DNA from: Chromera velia | Taxonomy: Eukaryota > Sar > Chromeraceae | NCBI GenBank assembly: GCA_018398765.1 | Contig: JAHBMJ010005747.1 | Coordinates: 1-45,457 of the forward strand | Reading direction: 5' to 3' | DNA: 45,457 nucleotides | Part shown: in pieces, positions 24,499-35,021 of the stretch | Layout of the letters: each line of letters begins with the position of its first letter | Numbering within the stretch: the first letter of the stretch is position 1 | Notes under the pieces: model-generated | Told to the model about the DNA's origin: nothing | The model's database searches: none | What the model saw: the letters and a program-made list of their open reading frames with translations, nothing else | Program-made: the position numbers and the translations under genes

Positions 24499-25657
24499 AA
24501 ATGGACGGGAGGAAGGAAACGACTGAAAAATGGAGACGGACTGAAGAGTTGGGCAGAGCTGACAGCACCAGCATGCCCAGCACGCATGGTGCCGTGGCGA
24601 TGATCAATAAGCATAAGCATAAGCATAAGAATGTGATTAAGAATGAAAAAAGGAAAAATTTCTAAAAAACGCACAGAGGGGGCTCAATTCACAGTCCACT
24701 TTCTCTCTTTGTTTTGCGTAGACAACCGACCAACAACTTTCCAGAACTTGCATGAAGTGACAAAGCTTTAGACAAACCGATAATGAAGTCTTTTCATTAA
24801 AATACTAACATTTACCAAATGATTGGGATTTTATCTGGTTTTTTTATAAATTTTCGTATCTGTGTTAACTGAATTTGATTCTAAGAAATGAAATTAGGGC
24901 CCAATACTAAAAAATTAGTGTGCATTTTGTTTTTCCTAAAAAATCTTCTAGAAAATGTTTTAAGTTAAATAATATGAGCAAAAGTTCACAGAATGTGAAG
25001 TCTCGGAAACTTTATTGACTTCAGTAAAAGTGTTATCAATTGAATTAAATTAAATTAAATTAAGCCATACAGTCAAAGCTTGGGCTGCTTGGTAATTCGC
25101 TGGTGAATATGAATGTTTGCAAGTGACACAGCAAGTATTAGTATATTTGGAATGGTTCCCTCTCAGTCAGCGGCCCAAAATATATAAGGTTCAAACTAGG
25201 AATCAGAACAGTCGTTAGTCGATCGCGGCCTAGGAAACCAGCTAGGCGGGCCACGGGGTATAGTCTGAGCCTCAGGAGTGAGGCACACCCCCCTGCCGTT
25301 TGCGGGGGCGACCTCGATCTATAAGACAAAACGGCGACAGTGCTCTAGCCTCTACGGCACCACTAAATCACTTATCACTTAAATCTTAGAATGATGATAT
25401 TTCTCTTAAAATCGAGCTTTGATGTTCTATTCTAAAATGAGGTCCCAATTGGGTATTGAATAGTTTGAACTTTAAAGAATTATATTTTGAATGGGGGGGG
25501 ACTAGGGGGAGGAAGCATTTAAGATCCGTTCCTAGCACGTCCGCCTCACTCTTGTCCTTCCACGTCTAGTTCCACGTCTACGCAACATTGTTTCTTGAAA
25601 ATTTGTGAATAAAAAATGTATCAATACTAGGCAATTGTAGGGCACTTGATTTGTCAT
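24499..25657. other. AT-rich gene-free spacer
   Basis: I see no coding potential. Base composition shifts to AT-rich from about 24700, with short iterations (AAGCAT x3 near 24610, AAATT x4 near 25045). A GC-rich patch at about 25200-25330 contains a C5/G5 hairpin-like segment around GCCGTTTGCGG and may be the remnant of a repeat element. No tRNA could be folded from it. Confidence 0.5.
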
Positions 25658-27095
25658 TCATTCTTCCATTTCTCCCAACTGCGGCACCTTGAGCATCTCA
25701 TCTTCCTCCTCGGGCATATTGTCCCATATTGCCCCCACGTTGTTGAATCTGTTCGGAGTGTCTGGACGGAGAGGGTCGCTCCAGGGAAGGTCCGCGCGAG
25801 GGAGCTCTTGCACGCCGGGAGCGTCCACATCCACCTGGTTCATCTGGTCGACGAACTTCAAAAATTTGCTGACTTCCGGAATCAAGTCGGTGATCTGCAC
25901 CATCGATCGACACGCAAGAAAGAAAGGAAGAGGCGGTCTCTTTTTTCAGAAGTCCTCTCAAATGCATGCGTACACGAGAAGACGAAAACACGCAACAAAG
26001 AAAGGAAGAGGCAGTCTCCTTGTTAAGAAGTCCTCTCAAATGCATGCGTACACGAGAAGACGAAAACACGCAACAAAGAAAGGAAGAGGCAGTCTCTTTG
26101 TTAAGAAGTCCTCTCAAATGCATGCGTACACAAGAAGACGAAAACACGCAAGAAAGAAAGGAAGAGGCGGTCTCTTTATTAAGAAGTCCTCTCAAATGCA
26201 TGCGTACACGAGAAGACGAAATCTGTGAGAAGGGCATGAAACTGCACGCGTTGATTCAAACACAAGCAGAAAAAAAGACGCATTCTATGCCCGTCAGCAA
26301 CAAAACCACAGGGGCATTCAGCTACAGCTCGAGGGTCCGGTATGGGAGCCCACCTACAATGGCGCGTACAGAAAGAGAACAAACGTCATGCGGAACACAT
26401 TCCTTTCAAAATACGCTCTCTGCCTGTGTCCAGGGAACTGCGTAAATTCGTTCGGTTGATCGTTCTTGTCGCTCCTCACATCAGGATACACCCCCAATCT
26501 TCTTGCCGTTCTCTTCAATTGCGTGAAATCTCCCCGACCGATGGTTGATTGTCTCATTGTTTCCCTCCATTTTCCTCTCTTTTTTCCCTCTCAGACTGCA
26601 CGGTCAGTCAGTCCACTCACCTCATTCTCGCTAACAGAGAGTCCTGCGAGCTTTGCCGTGTTCTTCAACAGCTCCGCTGTCACCTCCACCTCCCCCCCCC
26701 TTTCCCCGGAATCTGGCGACATGAGGGTACGCAGGCACGAAAGAATAAATGAGCGATTCTCGAATTCAAAAAAACATTCGTACGGGACACAAACTCTCAC
26801 ACCCACATGAAGGGACCGATAGGAGGGTTGCTGGACAGACAGCACAGAGCGAGCAAAATCTGAGAGGGGGTGAGCGATAATAACTCACTCTCTCACATAC
26901 ACACACACTGAAGGGAGAGGGGGGGGGGGAACATAAAGAAGCACCCAATGAAAGGGGGAAAGGAAGCGACAGGCGCGGGATGATGATAAGGCCAGTCCAG
27001 GATAAAGAAAACCGTCGGGAACATCGAGGAGGCGGCAATCAGACGAGGAAGTGCAAGTGCATTTTTGAGAGGTGGAAAGCGGCAAGCAATGAGCA

Positions 27096-27136
<41 letters not shown>

Positions 27137-27497
27137 CACACATGCAGCCTTGGCCGCCCTTTCGTGCTCTTCTGGTACCGCCCAGTCCGCGCCGAGACAA
27201 ACACACGACGGCGCACAACCTCACGCACACAAGGAATACAGGCGAAACCCCCCCCCCCAAACACCCTCACGCACTCACTGGGACACACTTAAGGAGGGCG
27301 CTCGCCAACTCAGTCTCTGACCTGAGGTCTCTGCCTTCAGACTGCTCACGTGAGAGGGAGAAGACTCCGACTTTTGCCGTCTCCCTCCAGCGACCCTGTT
27401 TGTTGAGCGCCTCATCAGAAATGGACCTGCACAGCAGTCTATCCAAAGAATCACGCAATGTTCCACTGAGTGCTTGTAACAATAGCGAACTGGTCAT
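25658..27497 (-). CDS. gatC: Glutamyl-tRNA(Gln) amidotransferase subunit C (GatC), organellar form, 3 exons
   Basis: GatC is the small subunit of GatCAB, which converts Glu-tRNA(Gln) to Gln-tRNA(Gln) in bacteria and organelles; it ties GatA to GatB and has no active site. Minus-strand exons: 27497-27350, 26712-26621, 25894-25658. Donors are GTGAGC and GTGAGT; phases match (1, then 0), giving about 158 residues. The family N-terminal motif is seen in exon 2 (TAKLAGLSVSENE, where bacterial GatC has AKLA-L---E-E) and joins exactly to exon 3 (ITDLIPEV, FVDQMNQVD, then PGVQEL), with the C-terminal VPQL near the end. The first 50 residues are Leu/Ser/Arg-rich without acidic start and fit a mitochondrial or plastid transit peptide, explaining length over the usual 95-105. 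The start at 27497 is the first ATG giving such a leader. Exon 1 is the least certain part. Confidence 0.8.
25911..26222. repeat. 78-bp minisatellite, four copies, inside gatC intron 2
   Basis: Units start at 25911, 25989, 26067 and 26145, each running from CACGCAAGAA or CACGCAACAA to GACGAAAA, and differ at a few positions. Each includes AATGCATGCGTACAC. Because 78 is a multiple of three, the array is open on both strands and yields artefactual 179-residue ORFs. Confidence 0.95.
27095..27134. repeat. (AC)n microsatellite in gatC intron 1
   Basis: About twenty uninterrupted AC dinucleotides on the plus strand, between gatC exons 1 and 2. Confidence 0.95.
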
Positions 27498-27958
27498 CTC
27501 ATTCCTTCTCACAGACCTGAGCCAAACCCCATCACACGAGGAGACGGCTGCCTCCCGTCGCTCCCAAGGACCAGAAGTGCAGAGAGGAGCACGGAGCCCG
27601 CACGGGAGGGCTTCATCGCTCAACTGAGGGAGAATGAGAAGAGAAGCACGTGGGGAACTGTCAAAGCTCAATTGAGAAGAGGCCTTCTTTGTCGGGGGAT
27701 CTCTGTCACGAAATCAACTACCTCCCACTACAGCAGTTGCGAGACCATGAGGCAAGCTCGAGCCCTTGTTGTCATATGCTGACTTCAGTGGCGCGCATAG
27801 GCATTCGCTGGACACTGAGGTGACTGAACTGACTGTAAACGTAAGGCTGTCGAGCGGACTGGCTGTCGTGTGAGGAAGGAGACGTACATGCATTTTTCCG
27901 GCAGATGTAATTCGATGATTGATAATCATTGATTGCGGCGTCGCCTCAAAATTTTCCA

Positions 27959-28006
27959 CCCGCGCGGCGCCGCGCGGGCGAGTGCACCCCTCTATAATTT
28001 CGCGCC
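27959..28006. promoter_or_regulatory. 20-bp GC palindrome and E2F-like site upstream of the OmpA-like gene
   Basis: 27959-27978 is a perfect inverted repeat (CCCGCGCGGCGCCGCGCGGG). Twenty bases further on, 27998-28006 reads TTTCGCGCC, which fits the E2F/DP consensus TTTSGCGC. Another GC-rich CGCCGCCGCGC follows. Sitting between gatC and the OmpA-like gene, in otherwise AT-leaning sequence, this could be a shared control region; function is inferred only from motif form. Confidence 0.35.
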
Positions 28007-28030
28007 GCCGCGCAAATTCCGCTTGCATGA

Positions 28031-28067
28031 AACAACATCTGCATGCGTGAACAACATGTGAACAACA
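28031..28067 (+). promoter_or_regulatory. Three AACAACA motifs upstream of the OmpA-like gene
   Basis: AACAACA occurs at 28031, 28050 and 28061, about 240-270 bases before the start codon. It resembles the GCACAACA array upstream of the ankyrin gene. Role unknown. Confidence 0.2.
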
Positions 28068-28304
28068 CGTGTCTTTGATTAATAATTCAAGTCGTTCTGC
28101 CAGCGGCTTTCATGTGGCTTTCTCATGCTCCGCAGCTCCAGACTGCTTGTTACCTGAACGGTTGACTCTACTGACCTTGCGGTTGCGTGACCTCTGGCAC
28201 ATATTCTTGCTCACCCTTGACTGCTTCTTCAACTTGTTCATCTGTTGACTAGAAGACCACGACATAGTATAACCATACTCAAGTGTGACGTACCACTGCA
28301 CAGA

Positions 28305-29123
28305 ATGCAGATCGTTTGCCTCGTTGCGTTTGCTGTCTTTGGGTTCGTCTCATGTGACGAGTCCCCCCGATTTCTGAGGGCCCAGGCGGCCTCTGAGGCC
28401 GGAGTTCCTGAGGAACACTTCACAGGAGACCTGACCTCCATGAAGGAGACCCTGCAGACGGCACTGGCCAAAAAGGGGCCCAAAGACCCCAAAACCCACT
28501 TGTGCTGTCAGATCAAGGGGGCAAAGCAGGGGGGGGCAGTCGGATCCTTCACATACGACTGCTACACAGAAGACGATGAGGGTGAATACTGCGCAGAGCA
28601 CTATGACCCGATGGTCGTATCTTTCGACAACAGCACCATGGTGATCCTCTCCTCCCCCCCCAAAATGGTGGCAGTGCCTGCCAACGCATTCGGTCTTGAA
28701 TTCTGGGTGGTTGTTATCCCTCTTGCCGTCTTGGCCGTGGTCGGTTGGGTTCTTTTCTTCCTCACCTGCTGCTCTGACTACAAACTGGTCAGCAGTGGAG
28801 ACAAGGAAGCCGCACACGAAGAACTGAAGGCCGTTCTTGAGACGGGCAGCATCGCATTTGACGGGGGTGCACACTCCCTCAAGAAGGAGGGGACGGAAAC
28901 GCTGGATCGAATAGCCGAGGTGTTGAAGAGATACCCGTCTGTGAAGATCAAGATCGACGGGCACACCGACGGAGACAACATGCAGCTGAGTGTGAACAGA
29001 GTAAATACGACAAAGAAATATCTGGAGGATCAGGGCGTGACCAACGAGATGGAGACACAGGGCTGGTCCGACAAGCATCCAGAAATCAAAAACAAAAAGC
29101 TCGTCCGCGTGTATCCCCTGTAA
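28305..29123 (+). CDS. Single-pass membrane protein with C-terminal OmpA-like domain
   Basis: An uninterrupted 272-residue ORF starting at ATG 28305, chosen because it begins a clear signal peptide (residues 1-17: Met, then Val/Leu/Ala/Phe-rich, ending VSC). Residues 18-130 form a small domain with Cys at 67, 68, 86 and 96. Residues 133-154 are a strong membrane helix (FWVVVIPLAVLAVVGWVLFF). Residues 180-271 match the OmpA/MotB C-terminal fold: IAFDGG, a helix, KIKIDGHTD (219-222 GHTD), then LSVNR (228-232) and WSDKHPE. In bacterial OmpA the Asp of HTD and the Arg of LS--R bind the diaminopimelate of peptidoglycan; both are present here (Asp222, Arg232) but the connecting loop is about five residues shorter. 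With a cleaved signal peptide and one helix the OmpA domain would face the cytosol. Function in a eukaryote is unknown. Confidence 0.85.
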   Translation: MQIVCLVAFAVFGFVSCDESPRFLRAQAASEAGVPEEHFTGDLTSMKETLQTALAKKGPKDPKTHLCCQIKGAKQGGAVGSFTYDCYTEDDEGEYCAEHYDPMVVSFDNSTMVILSSPPKMVAVPANAFGLEFWVVVIPLAVLAVVGWVLFFLTCCSDYKLVSSGDKEAAHEELKAVLETGSIAFDGGAHSLKKEGTETLDRIAEVLKRYPSVKIKIDGHTDGDNMQLSVNRVNTTKKYLEDQGVTNEMETQGWSDKHPEIKNKKLVRVYPL

Positions 29124-29143
29124 GGTCCCCCCTCGCACCCACA

Positions 29144-29182
<39 letters not shown>

Positions 29183-29843
29183 AGAAACACCGAGGGAGAA
29201 AATTTCACTGGAGATTGGTATATCTGCCCGGTCGACTGACCGACAGACGAACTCTCTCATTGTTGCACGGTCGGACTGCATGGCCGTGTGTCGTACTCTC
29301 AATCCATTTGAATGAAGGGAAATGTGACTAAGAGGCCTCAGTGAACAGCAGAGGGAGTCCGTTCGTTTTTCTTTTGTTTCTTTTGGTCATCCATCCGTCA
29401 TTCACGCCTTCGCGTTTCTTTTGTGCTTTCACGTGTTGGTGATTCTCTCTTCTGTCTGTCTCCACACATTTTGTGTCAGTCTGTTTGTGTGTCCTTTGGA
29501 CTCGGTTCCCCTCTTTCTGTCAGTTAGTCAGTCCACTCTGTACTACGTTGACCGGGATAGAGGGAAAGAGGGGAGGGAGACAGTCAGAAAGAGAGAAGCA
29601 GTGAGAGCACAGACAGAATCCTTCACAACCCCAACGCAATCATGCCACATCCACACACACACTTCCAGAAAGAGAGAGCACGGCAGAGAGAAGGATTTAC
29701 ACACGGAGACACACACTCAGATTCATACACACACGTATTGAGAGAGAAAAGCAGAGGAAAAGCGGGAATGAAATAGAGACGCCAGGGTGCAAAGACGCCC
29801 GGCACATACGCAACGCGAGAGACCAGAAAAGAAGCAAGTCAAG

Positions 29844-29888
<45 letters not shown>

Positions 29889-30448
29889 TGCTCCTGAAGA
29901 AGAGCCCGAGAAGTCAGAGAGGAAGGAGATGAGGAGAAGGCCAATAAACGAGCAGAGAGGGGGAGAAACGTGAAGGAAGGTGTCAAGCTCTTGATCGAAA
30001 CACGCACACGTACAGACAAAAATGAATTCCCCCGAACGCCAGATGCAAATGCAAAGATCAGTTCTCTCTGAGCATTTGTTCTCGTCAAGAGAGAGAGGGA
30101 GAGGGACAGACTCAGAGAGAACCCAACTAACCAGATTCGTAGATCAGCATCTGTCCTCTCTTTTCCTCACTCTCACCTTTTCCCTCTGTCCTCTCCGTAA
30201 TATTCCAGTGTCCTTCTCCTTTCATCTCCAAGATAACAAGTCACAAACGGAGGAAAGAAATTTACCAATTCGTTCAACCTCGTTTCTTTCGCTTCTGCTC
30301 TCTCTAATCCATTTGTGTATGCATTCATGTATCCCCGATCCATCTTGTTTGGAATCTTGGGCAGACCAGACAGCATCATCGAATCTCCTTTCTTATTTCT
30401 GTTGAGTAAGGAAAGGAAGCGGCGGTCGAATGGGAACGTGAGAAGGGA

Positions 30449-30481
<33 letters not shown>

Positions 30482-30930
30482 CTTGATTCTCTTTTGGTGC
30501 ATTTAATGTCTGGACCGACTGCCTGGAGTCGATCTGGGGTTTTCCTGTTTTTCTTTGGTCAACGGCCGGTTGATCATTTGCACTTAATTGCCTTCAGTGC
30601 TGCCTTCTCTCTCTCCACTAGGCCGATGTACTGCGATGCATCGGGTCAATCAAATTTTTTATGCGTCGGGTTTGTTCATCTGGAGACTTCTGACTCCTTC
30701 TGCTGGTACGCGTCATTCCAAGACGGCAGGGTGTCAGAAAAGGAACAGAAGAGGAGGCACAGAAGAGGGGTGGAAAACAAGCAGAAAACTTGATGTGGCC
30801 CAATGGCAGCATCCAAGTCTTCATATGCAGAGATGCGGAGGAACTCTACGGTAGTCTCTACCACGGATAGACACGCTGTTGAATACACTAGCAATGAGCC
30901 TGAGAACTGGTGCGGAAGTATGTTGACTGA
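29124..30930. other. Spacer with simple repeats, no supported gene
   Basis: Holds an (AC)n tract at 29139-29186, GA-rich sequence with (GA)n at 29847-29881 and (TTTC)n at 30450-30479. ORFs of about 100 codons on both strands are made of low-complexity sequence and show no splice-compatible partners or recognisable motifs. Confidence 0.5.
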
Positions 30931-31190
30931 GGAACTTGACTCGTATATATAACTCTCATCCTAAGATTTATCTCGGTGAATATATCATCAAATCATTTTT
31001 GAAATAATCAACTATACTGTAGTAGTATATCATATATTAATTAAATTTTTTAATGTGTTGAATTAAACTAGCTATTAATGAATGTTACCAGGTGTAGCCG
31101 GCTAATAGATTGAATAACTCTTACAAAGAAAAGTTATTTTAAGAATTATCATTATCATACGCCATCGCCATCGGCCTATAACTAGGCGTC

Positions 31191-31210
31191 TAGCGTTCGG
31201 CGGCAACGCA
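31191..31210 (+). repeat. Core motif TAGCGTTYGGYGGCAACGCA, copy 1
   Basis: 18 of 20 bases match 42656-42675. Both copies sit in AT-rich islands, suggesting remnants of one dispersed repeat family. Confidence 0.5.
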
Positions 31211-31623
31211 CGATCGAGGCAGTTTGGTTCTTTACACCAGCAGTAATTAGTTTTAATTTGAAAAGTACATGTTGTTTAGGATAGGATTAGGATTAGGATT
31301 TATGTCCGGAGGATTGCCTTCCCACCCTAATGCCGAATGTCCGACGTGCAGCTTCCAAGAAAAGCGCCTAGACGCATCAGACCTCCTTAGCCGGCCTGCA
31401 CAGGTCTAGCCTGTGCCGCAAACGGTTTACAATTGAAGAAAAAACATACGCGGCATCATTTTTCCTTTATCTGAATGACTTTCTTGTTCTGATCTGAGGC
31501 CATCTGGCAGAGGGGCAAAATGCTGCCAAAAGTAAAACGACTTTTAGTACTGAAACGCAAGAGAGAAAGGGAGAGAAAGAATTAAGACTTTAAGAGAAGA
31601 GATTAAGACCAAGTGAGAGAGAG

Positions 31624-31926
31624 AATGTCCTGGACTGCCTGGCAGTGCCAGGACGACTCGAGTTTGGATGGCGACGCCAGCGCGGGCTCAGGCATTCCAC
31701 ATGCGCCGATACGACGCGGGCCTTTCTGCAGGTGTTTGAGTACCCGGGTCTTGGTCTTCGTTGACGCGGGCCTTTCTGCAGGTGTTTGAGTGCTGGGGTT
31801 TTGGTCCTTACACGCTGTGACTGGAGTTTGAAAGCCTTGCAGATTGATTAACTCTAGGAGATGGATGTTGTCTTGTAACTGCTGTCCTGTAGCTTCAGTC
31901 TGTCCTGTCACACGTAATCAGTCTGC
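31624..31926 (+). repeat. 303-bp direct duplication, copy A
   Basis: Near-identical to 32166-32468. It begins ATGTCCTGGACTGCCTGGC and ends near CAGTCTG. Inside it a 50-bp unit starting GACGCGGGCCTTTCTGCAGG is itself repeated at 31713 and 31763. Confidence 0.9.
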
Positions 31927-32165
31927 ATAGCACTAGCATGGAGTTGAAAGTTGAGTTGTTGAAGTTGGGAGGATTGAGATGGTGGATTGAGAATAGGAAT
32001 TGACTTGACAATCTGGTGTCCTTAGTATCTTGTGTATCTGAGCTTGTGAACCCTTTATGCCTTCTGGAATCCATCAGCATAGGACGGAACCTTTAGGACT
32101 CTCTCTAGCTTAATAGTTCTCTGTGTCCAGCGCCTGTGTCTCGACTAGCTCAAAGAGGGAGGCAT

Positions 32166-32468
32166 ATGTCCTGGACTGCCTGGCGGCGCCAGGACGACTC
32201 GGGTTCGGATAATAACGCCAGCGCGGGCTCAGGCATTCCACATGTGCCGATACGACGCGGGCCTTTCTGCAGGTGTTTGAGTGCCCGGGTCTTGGTCCTC
32301 GCTTGACGCGGGCCTTTCTGCAGGTGTTTGAGTGCCGGGGTCTTGGTCTTTGCACGCTGTGACTGGAGTTCGAAAGCCTTGCAGATTGATTAACTCTGGG
32401 AAATAGATGTTGTCTTATAGCTGCTGTCCTGTAGCTTGAGTTTGTCCTGTCACATGAATTCAGTCTGT
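32166..32468 (+). repeat. 303-bp direct duplication, copy B
   Basis: Second copy, 542 bp from the first, with scattered substitutions. The internal unit recurs at 32254 and 32305. No terminal inverted repeats or target duplications are visible, so this is a segmental duplication or part of a larger satellite. Confidence 0.9.
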
Positions 32469-32654
32469 TTGCATGTCATGTTTAATTCTCTGTCAAGTAC
32501 AGGGATGAAAACGACTGTTTTGGAGAGAGATTGGATTAGAGGGAATGAGATGCGGATTAGGTTAATCGAGGTATCTTGACGATCTTTGTCTTTTCACCGC
32601 CTTCTAGCCTATCCTATTGAGTGTTATAACTAGCTCATGACAAGAACACGTTTA

Positions 32655-33150
32655 TTTTATACTTTTCAGAGTAACCCAGAACATTTTTTTTCCTGAGACG
32701 CGCAAAGGGGAACGGTAAAGCCATCTCTCTTCTTATGGATTGCTTTTTGTCGTTCTGTCTGACTCAGAAAGATGAAATGACAGGGAGAGTGATAAGAAAC
32801 AAAACTTTAACCAGAGTGAGAAAAAAGAACAAAGAATTAAGACTAGGTGAGAAAAAGAGAGAAGTACTCTTCTGTTTTCTTTCATACTTTTCTGAGTAAC
32901 CAAGAACGTTCTTTTTCCAAGACGCACAGAGGGGAATGGAAAACCCTCTCTCTTCTTATGGGTCGCTTCTTGTTGTTCTGTCCAACTCAAAAAGGGTGAG
33001 GTGACAGAGAGCTTGAGAGTTGCAGAAAAGAAACTTTCAAACAGAGAAGAAAAAGGAAAGCCTTAGGGAAATTGAGTGTTCACTTCTCTTTTCTTTCATA
33101 CTTTTCAGAGTCACCAAGAACGTTCTTTTCCCGAGACATACAGAAGGGAT
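32655..33150 (+). repeat. Tandem repeat, period about 220 bp, 2.3 copies
   Basis: A block reading ATACTTTTCAGAGTAACC, then AGAACGTTCTTTTTCC, then GACGCACAGAGGGGAA recurs near 32660, 32885 and 33100 with about 80 percent identity. The third copy is truncated. Confidence 0.85.
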
Positions 33151-33479
33151 TGATTGATTCATTCAAAGTTAATTCATTGATTGATTACTTTAAAATATAA
33201 TTAACTTAATTAATTGTGATGATGATTTGATTTGAGACTTTATGCTCTAACTAGATATACACGCAACGCCAGCAGCGTGACTAGCTGAGAGTAGTAGTTG
33301 TAATAACATATACTCTAAAATACTCTAGTAGAAAATACTGTCAGAACATCAACCCATGCATGTACAAAATCAAATGGATTACGCAACTAGTTACGCAAAG
33401 TCCCTCTTTGCCCATTGAGTTGAAATTACTGTTGAATAGAGATGCTCATAATTAGTAAATGTATTATTAAATAGCGGTT

Positions 33480-33848
33480 GCGTCGCAAACAGAGCGGAGA
33501 GTTCCGTAATTTCCAAGATTTCACGCAAACGGCAGGGTTCGCTACACCACATCCCGCAACTCTTTTTTCCCTCACCAAACAGCTGTCGAGACTAGAGAGG
33601 AAGACACACGTACCACAAAAAAGAAGGAAAGAAAAAACCAACGGGAAATCGGAAGGTCTGATGGAGAACGGGAGAAAAGGGGGCCGGAAAGATTCGAGGA
33701 AGGACAAAAAGGAAAAAGCGCCAAAGGAAAGTAAGAAAGGAGAACGATGGAGAAGAGGAGTAGCATAGGGAACAAAGCAGGGAGGGAGGACAAAGAAAAG
33801 GGAACAACCAAAATGCAGAGACGAATCTAAGCTTCACATGCACGCATA

Positions 33849-33914
<66 letters not shown>

Positions 33915-35021
33915 CCTGCCTTTCGCTTGCGTGTTTTTTTTATTTCCTTGCGGTCGAATGAGAACATTTTCCTGCAGCAGATGCTTCTTTGAGAAAGACG
34001 CGAGCAGTTCGTCGGTCCAGTCCAACTCGGGAAGTTTGCATGTTGAACTTCGCGCTTTCATACGCAGACAGCAAGGAAGAGAATTAAGAAAAAGAGGAGT
34101 GAAGAAATGGACAACGGGACCTCATTTCTTTCTGTCAAGACATGAAAGTCAGCAGAAACGATACGAAAATGGAAAGATGAATTGAATTCGGTCAACGAAA
34201 TGTGCGTCCAGATCCACAACCCAAAACCTAGGTGCGCAAACCCAATTTTAATTCTCCGACCTCTTCCGGCTCCTTTGACGTTTTCTTCATATTCAAGAGG
34301 GAATAGTTTCTCACTTCCTTTCCACCTTTCTTCTCTGCCCCCGCCTCTGCTCCTTTCACTTCTACAAGAGGGAGGCACTCACGCGGCTTTTGCTAGCCGA
34401 CATGCCCCCCCCATCCACCTCATGCTTTCCATTCAGGATTGCACTATCTTGATTGGTCTACGTGACCCATCAGTCCAGATTCCGTGCATATGGATTGAAC
34501 AAGCAGAGGCAAGTGTCAGTGGCCACTTAGTTCAGGCCAAGTCCGACCGCAACAATTCACCCTCCCTCCCGCCCGCCTTCCCTCCCTCTCTTCCGTGTCC
34601 TCCTCCCCCTCCCCAGCTTCTTTCTCCTCTGCTTCACTCACATCCCGAAGCTATACGCAACCCCTGGCCGCACTCTCCCTTCTCTCTAAAAAGTTGACGT
34701 CATCTCTCTCAGAAGGTCTTTCTCTCTGCCATAAAGTAGAGAGACAGCCATCCTCCCCAACCACAATCGATTCGAACTTCTTCTTCTTCTGTCTCTTCTG
34801 TCCCTCTCGATCCACCCGTCTTGTCTGCACATGCGGGTAGAGTCGAGGCCTGCCTAATTGACTCACGCGAGCCAGTCTTCGATCCTGCACATCATTGCTT
34901 TAATTGCTTCAGTCCGATGAAATGAATTGATTTCTCTCTCCAGACATCCTCAATGAATGAATGAGTGCATTCGTGCATGCATGCATCAAATTCGACCACT
35001 CTCTGTTCAACAAAAGACTCT
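33480..35021. other. Spacer, no supported gene
   Basis: Contains a GA-rich stretch at about 33600-33800, an (AC)n(GA)n tract at 33852-33911 and pyrimidine-rich DNA around 34550-34640. One minus-strand segment near 33940-34060 reads like protein (it includes LDWTDELLASFSKKHLLQ) but has no matching exon partners that I could find, so I do not call it. Confidence 0.4.

Larger units (their letters stand above)
30931..33479. other. AT-rich island with duplicated non-coding segments
   Basis: Composition is AT-rich at both ends (30950-31160, 33150-33470), unlike neighbouring coding DNA. It contains the 303-bp duplication and the 220-bp tandem repeat listed separately, a 7-bp hairpin GCACAGG-TCTAG-CCTGTGC near 31400, and a 20-bp core at 31191 shared with 42656. 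No gene is supported. Confidence 0.5.

Noticed and set aside
25138-25329. tRNA or small RNA gene
   Set aside because: GGTTCAAACTA resembles a T-loop, but no acceptor stem or anticodon arm can be paired around it.
25911-26222. CRISPR-like array
   Set aside because: Whole units repeat with no unique spacers between short repeats, in a eukaryotic intron.
25689-26237. 179-codon ORFs on both strands
   Set aside because: Produced by the 78-bp tandem repeat whose length is a multiple of three; they lie in the gatC intron and have no other coding character.
33478-33768. 96-codon plus-strand ORF
   Set aside because: Lys/Arg/Gly-rich purine-biased DNA without splice partners or motifs.
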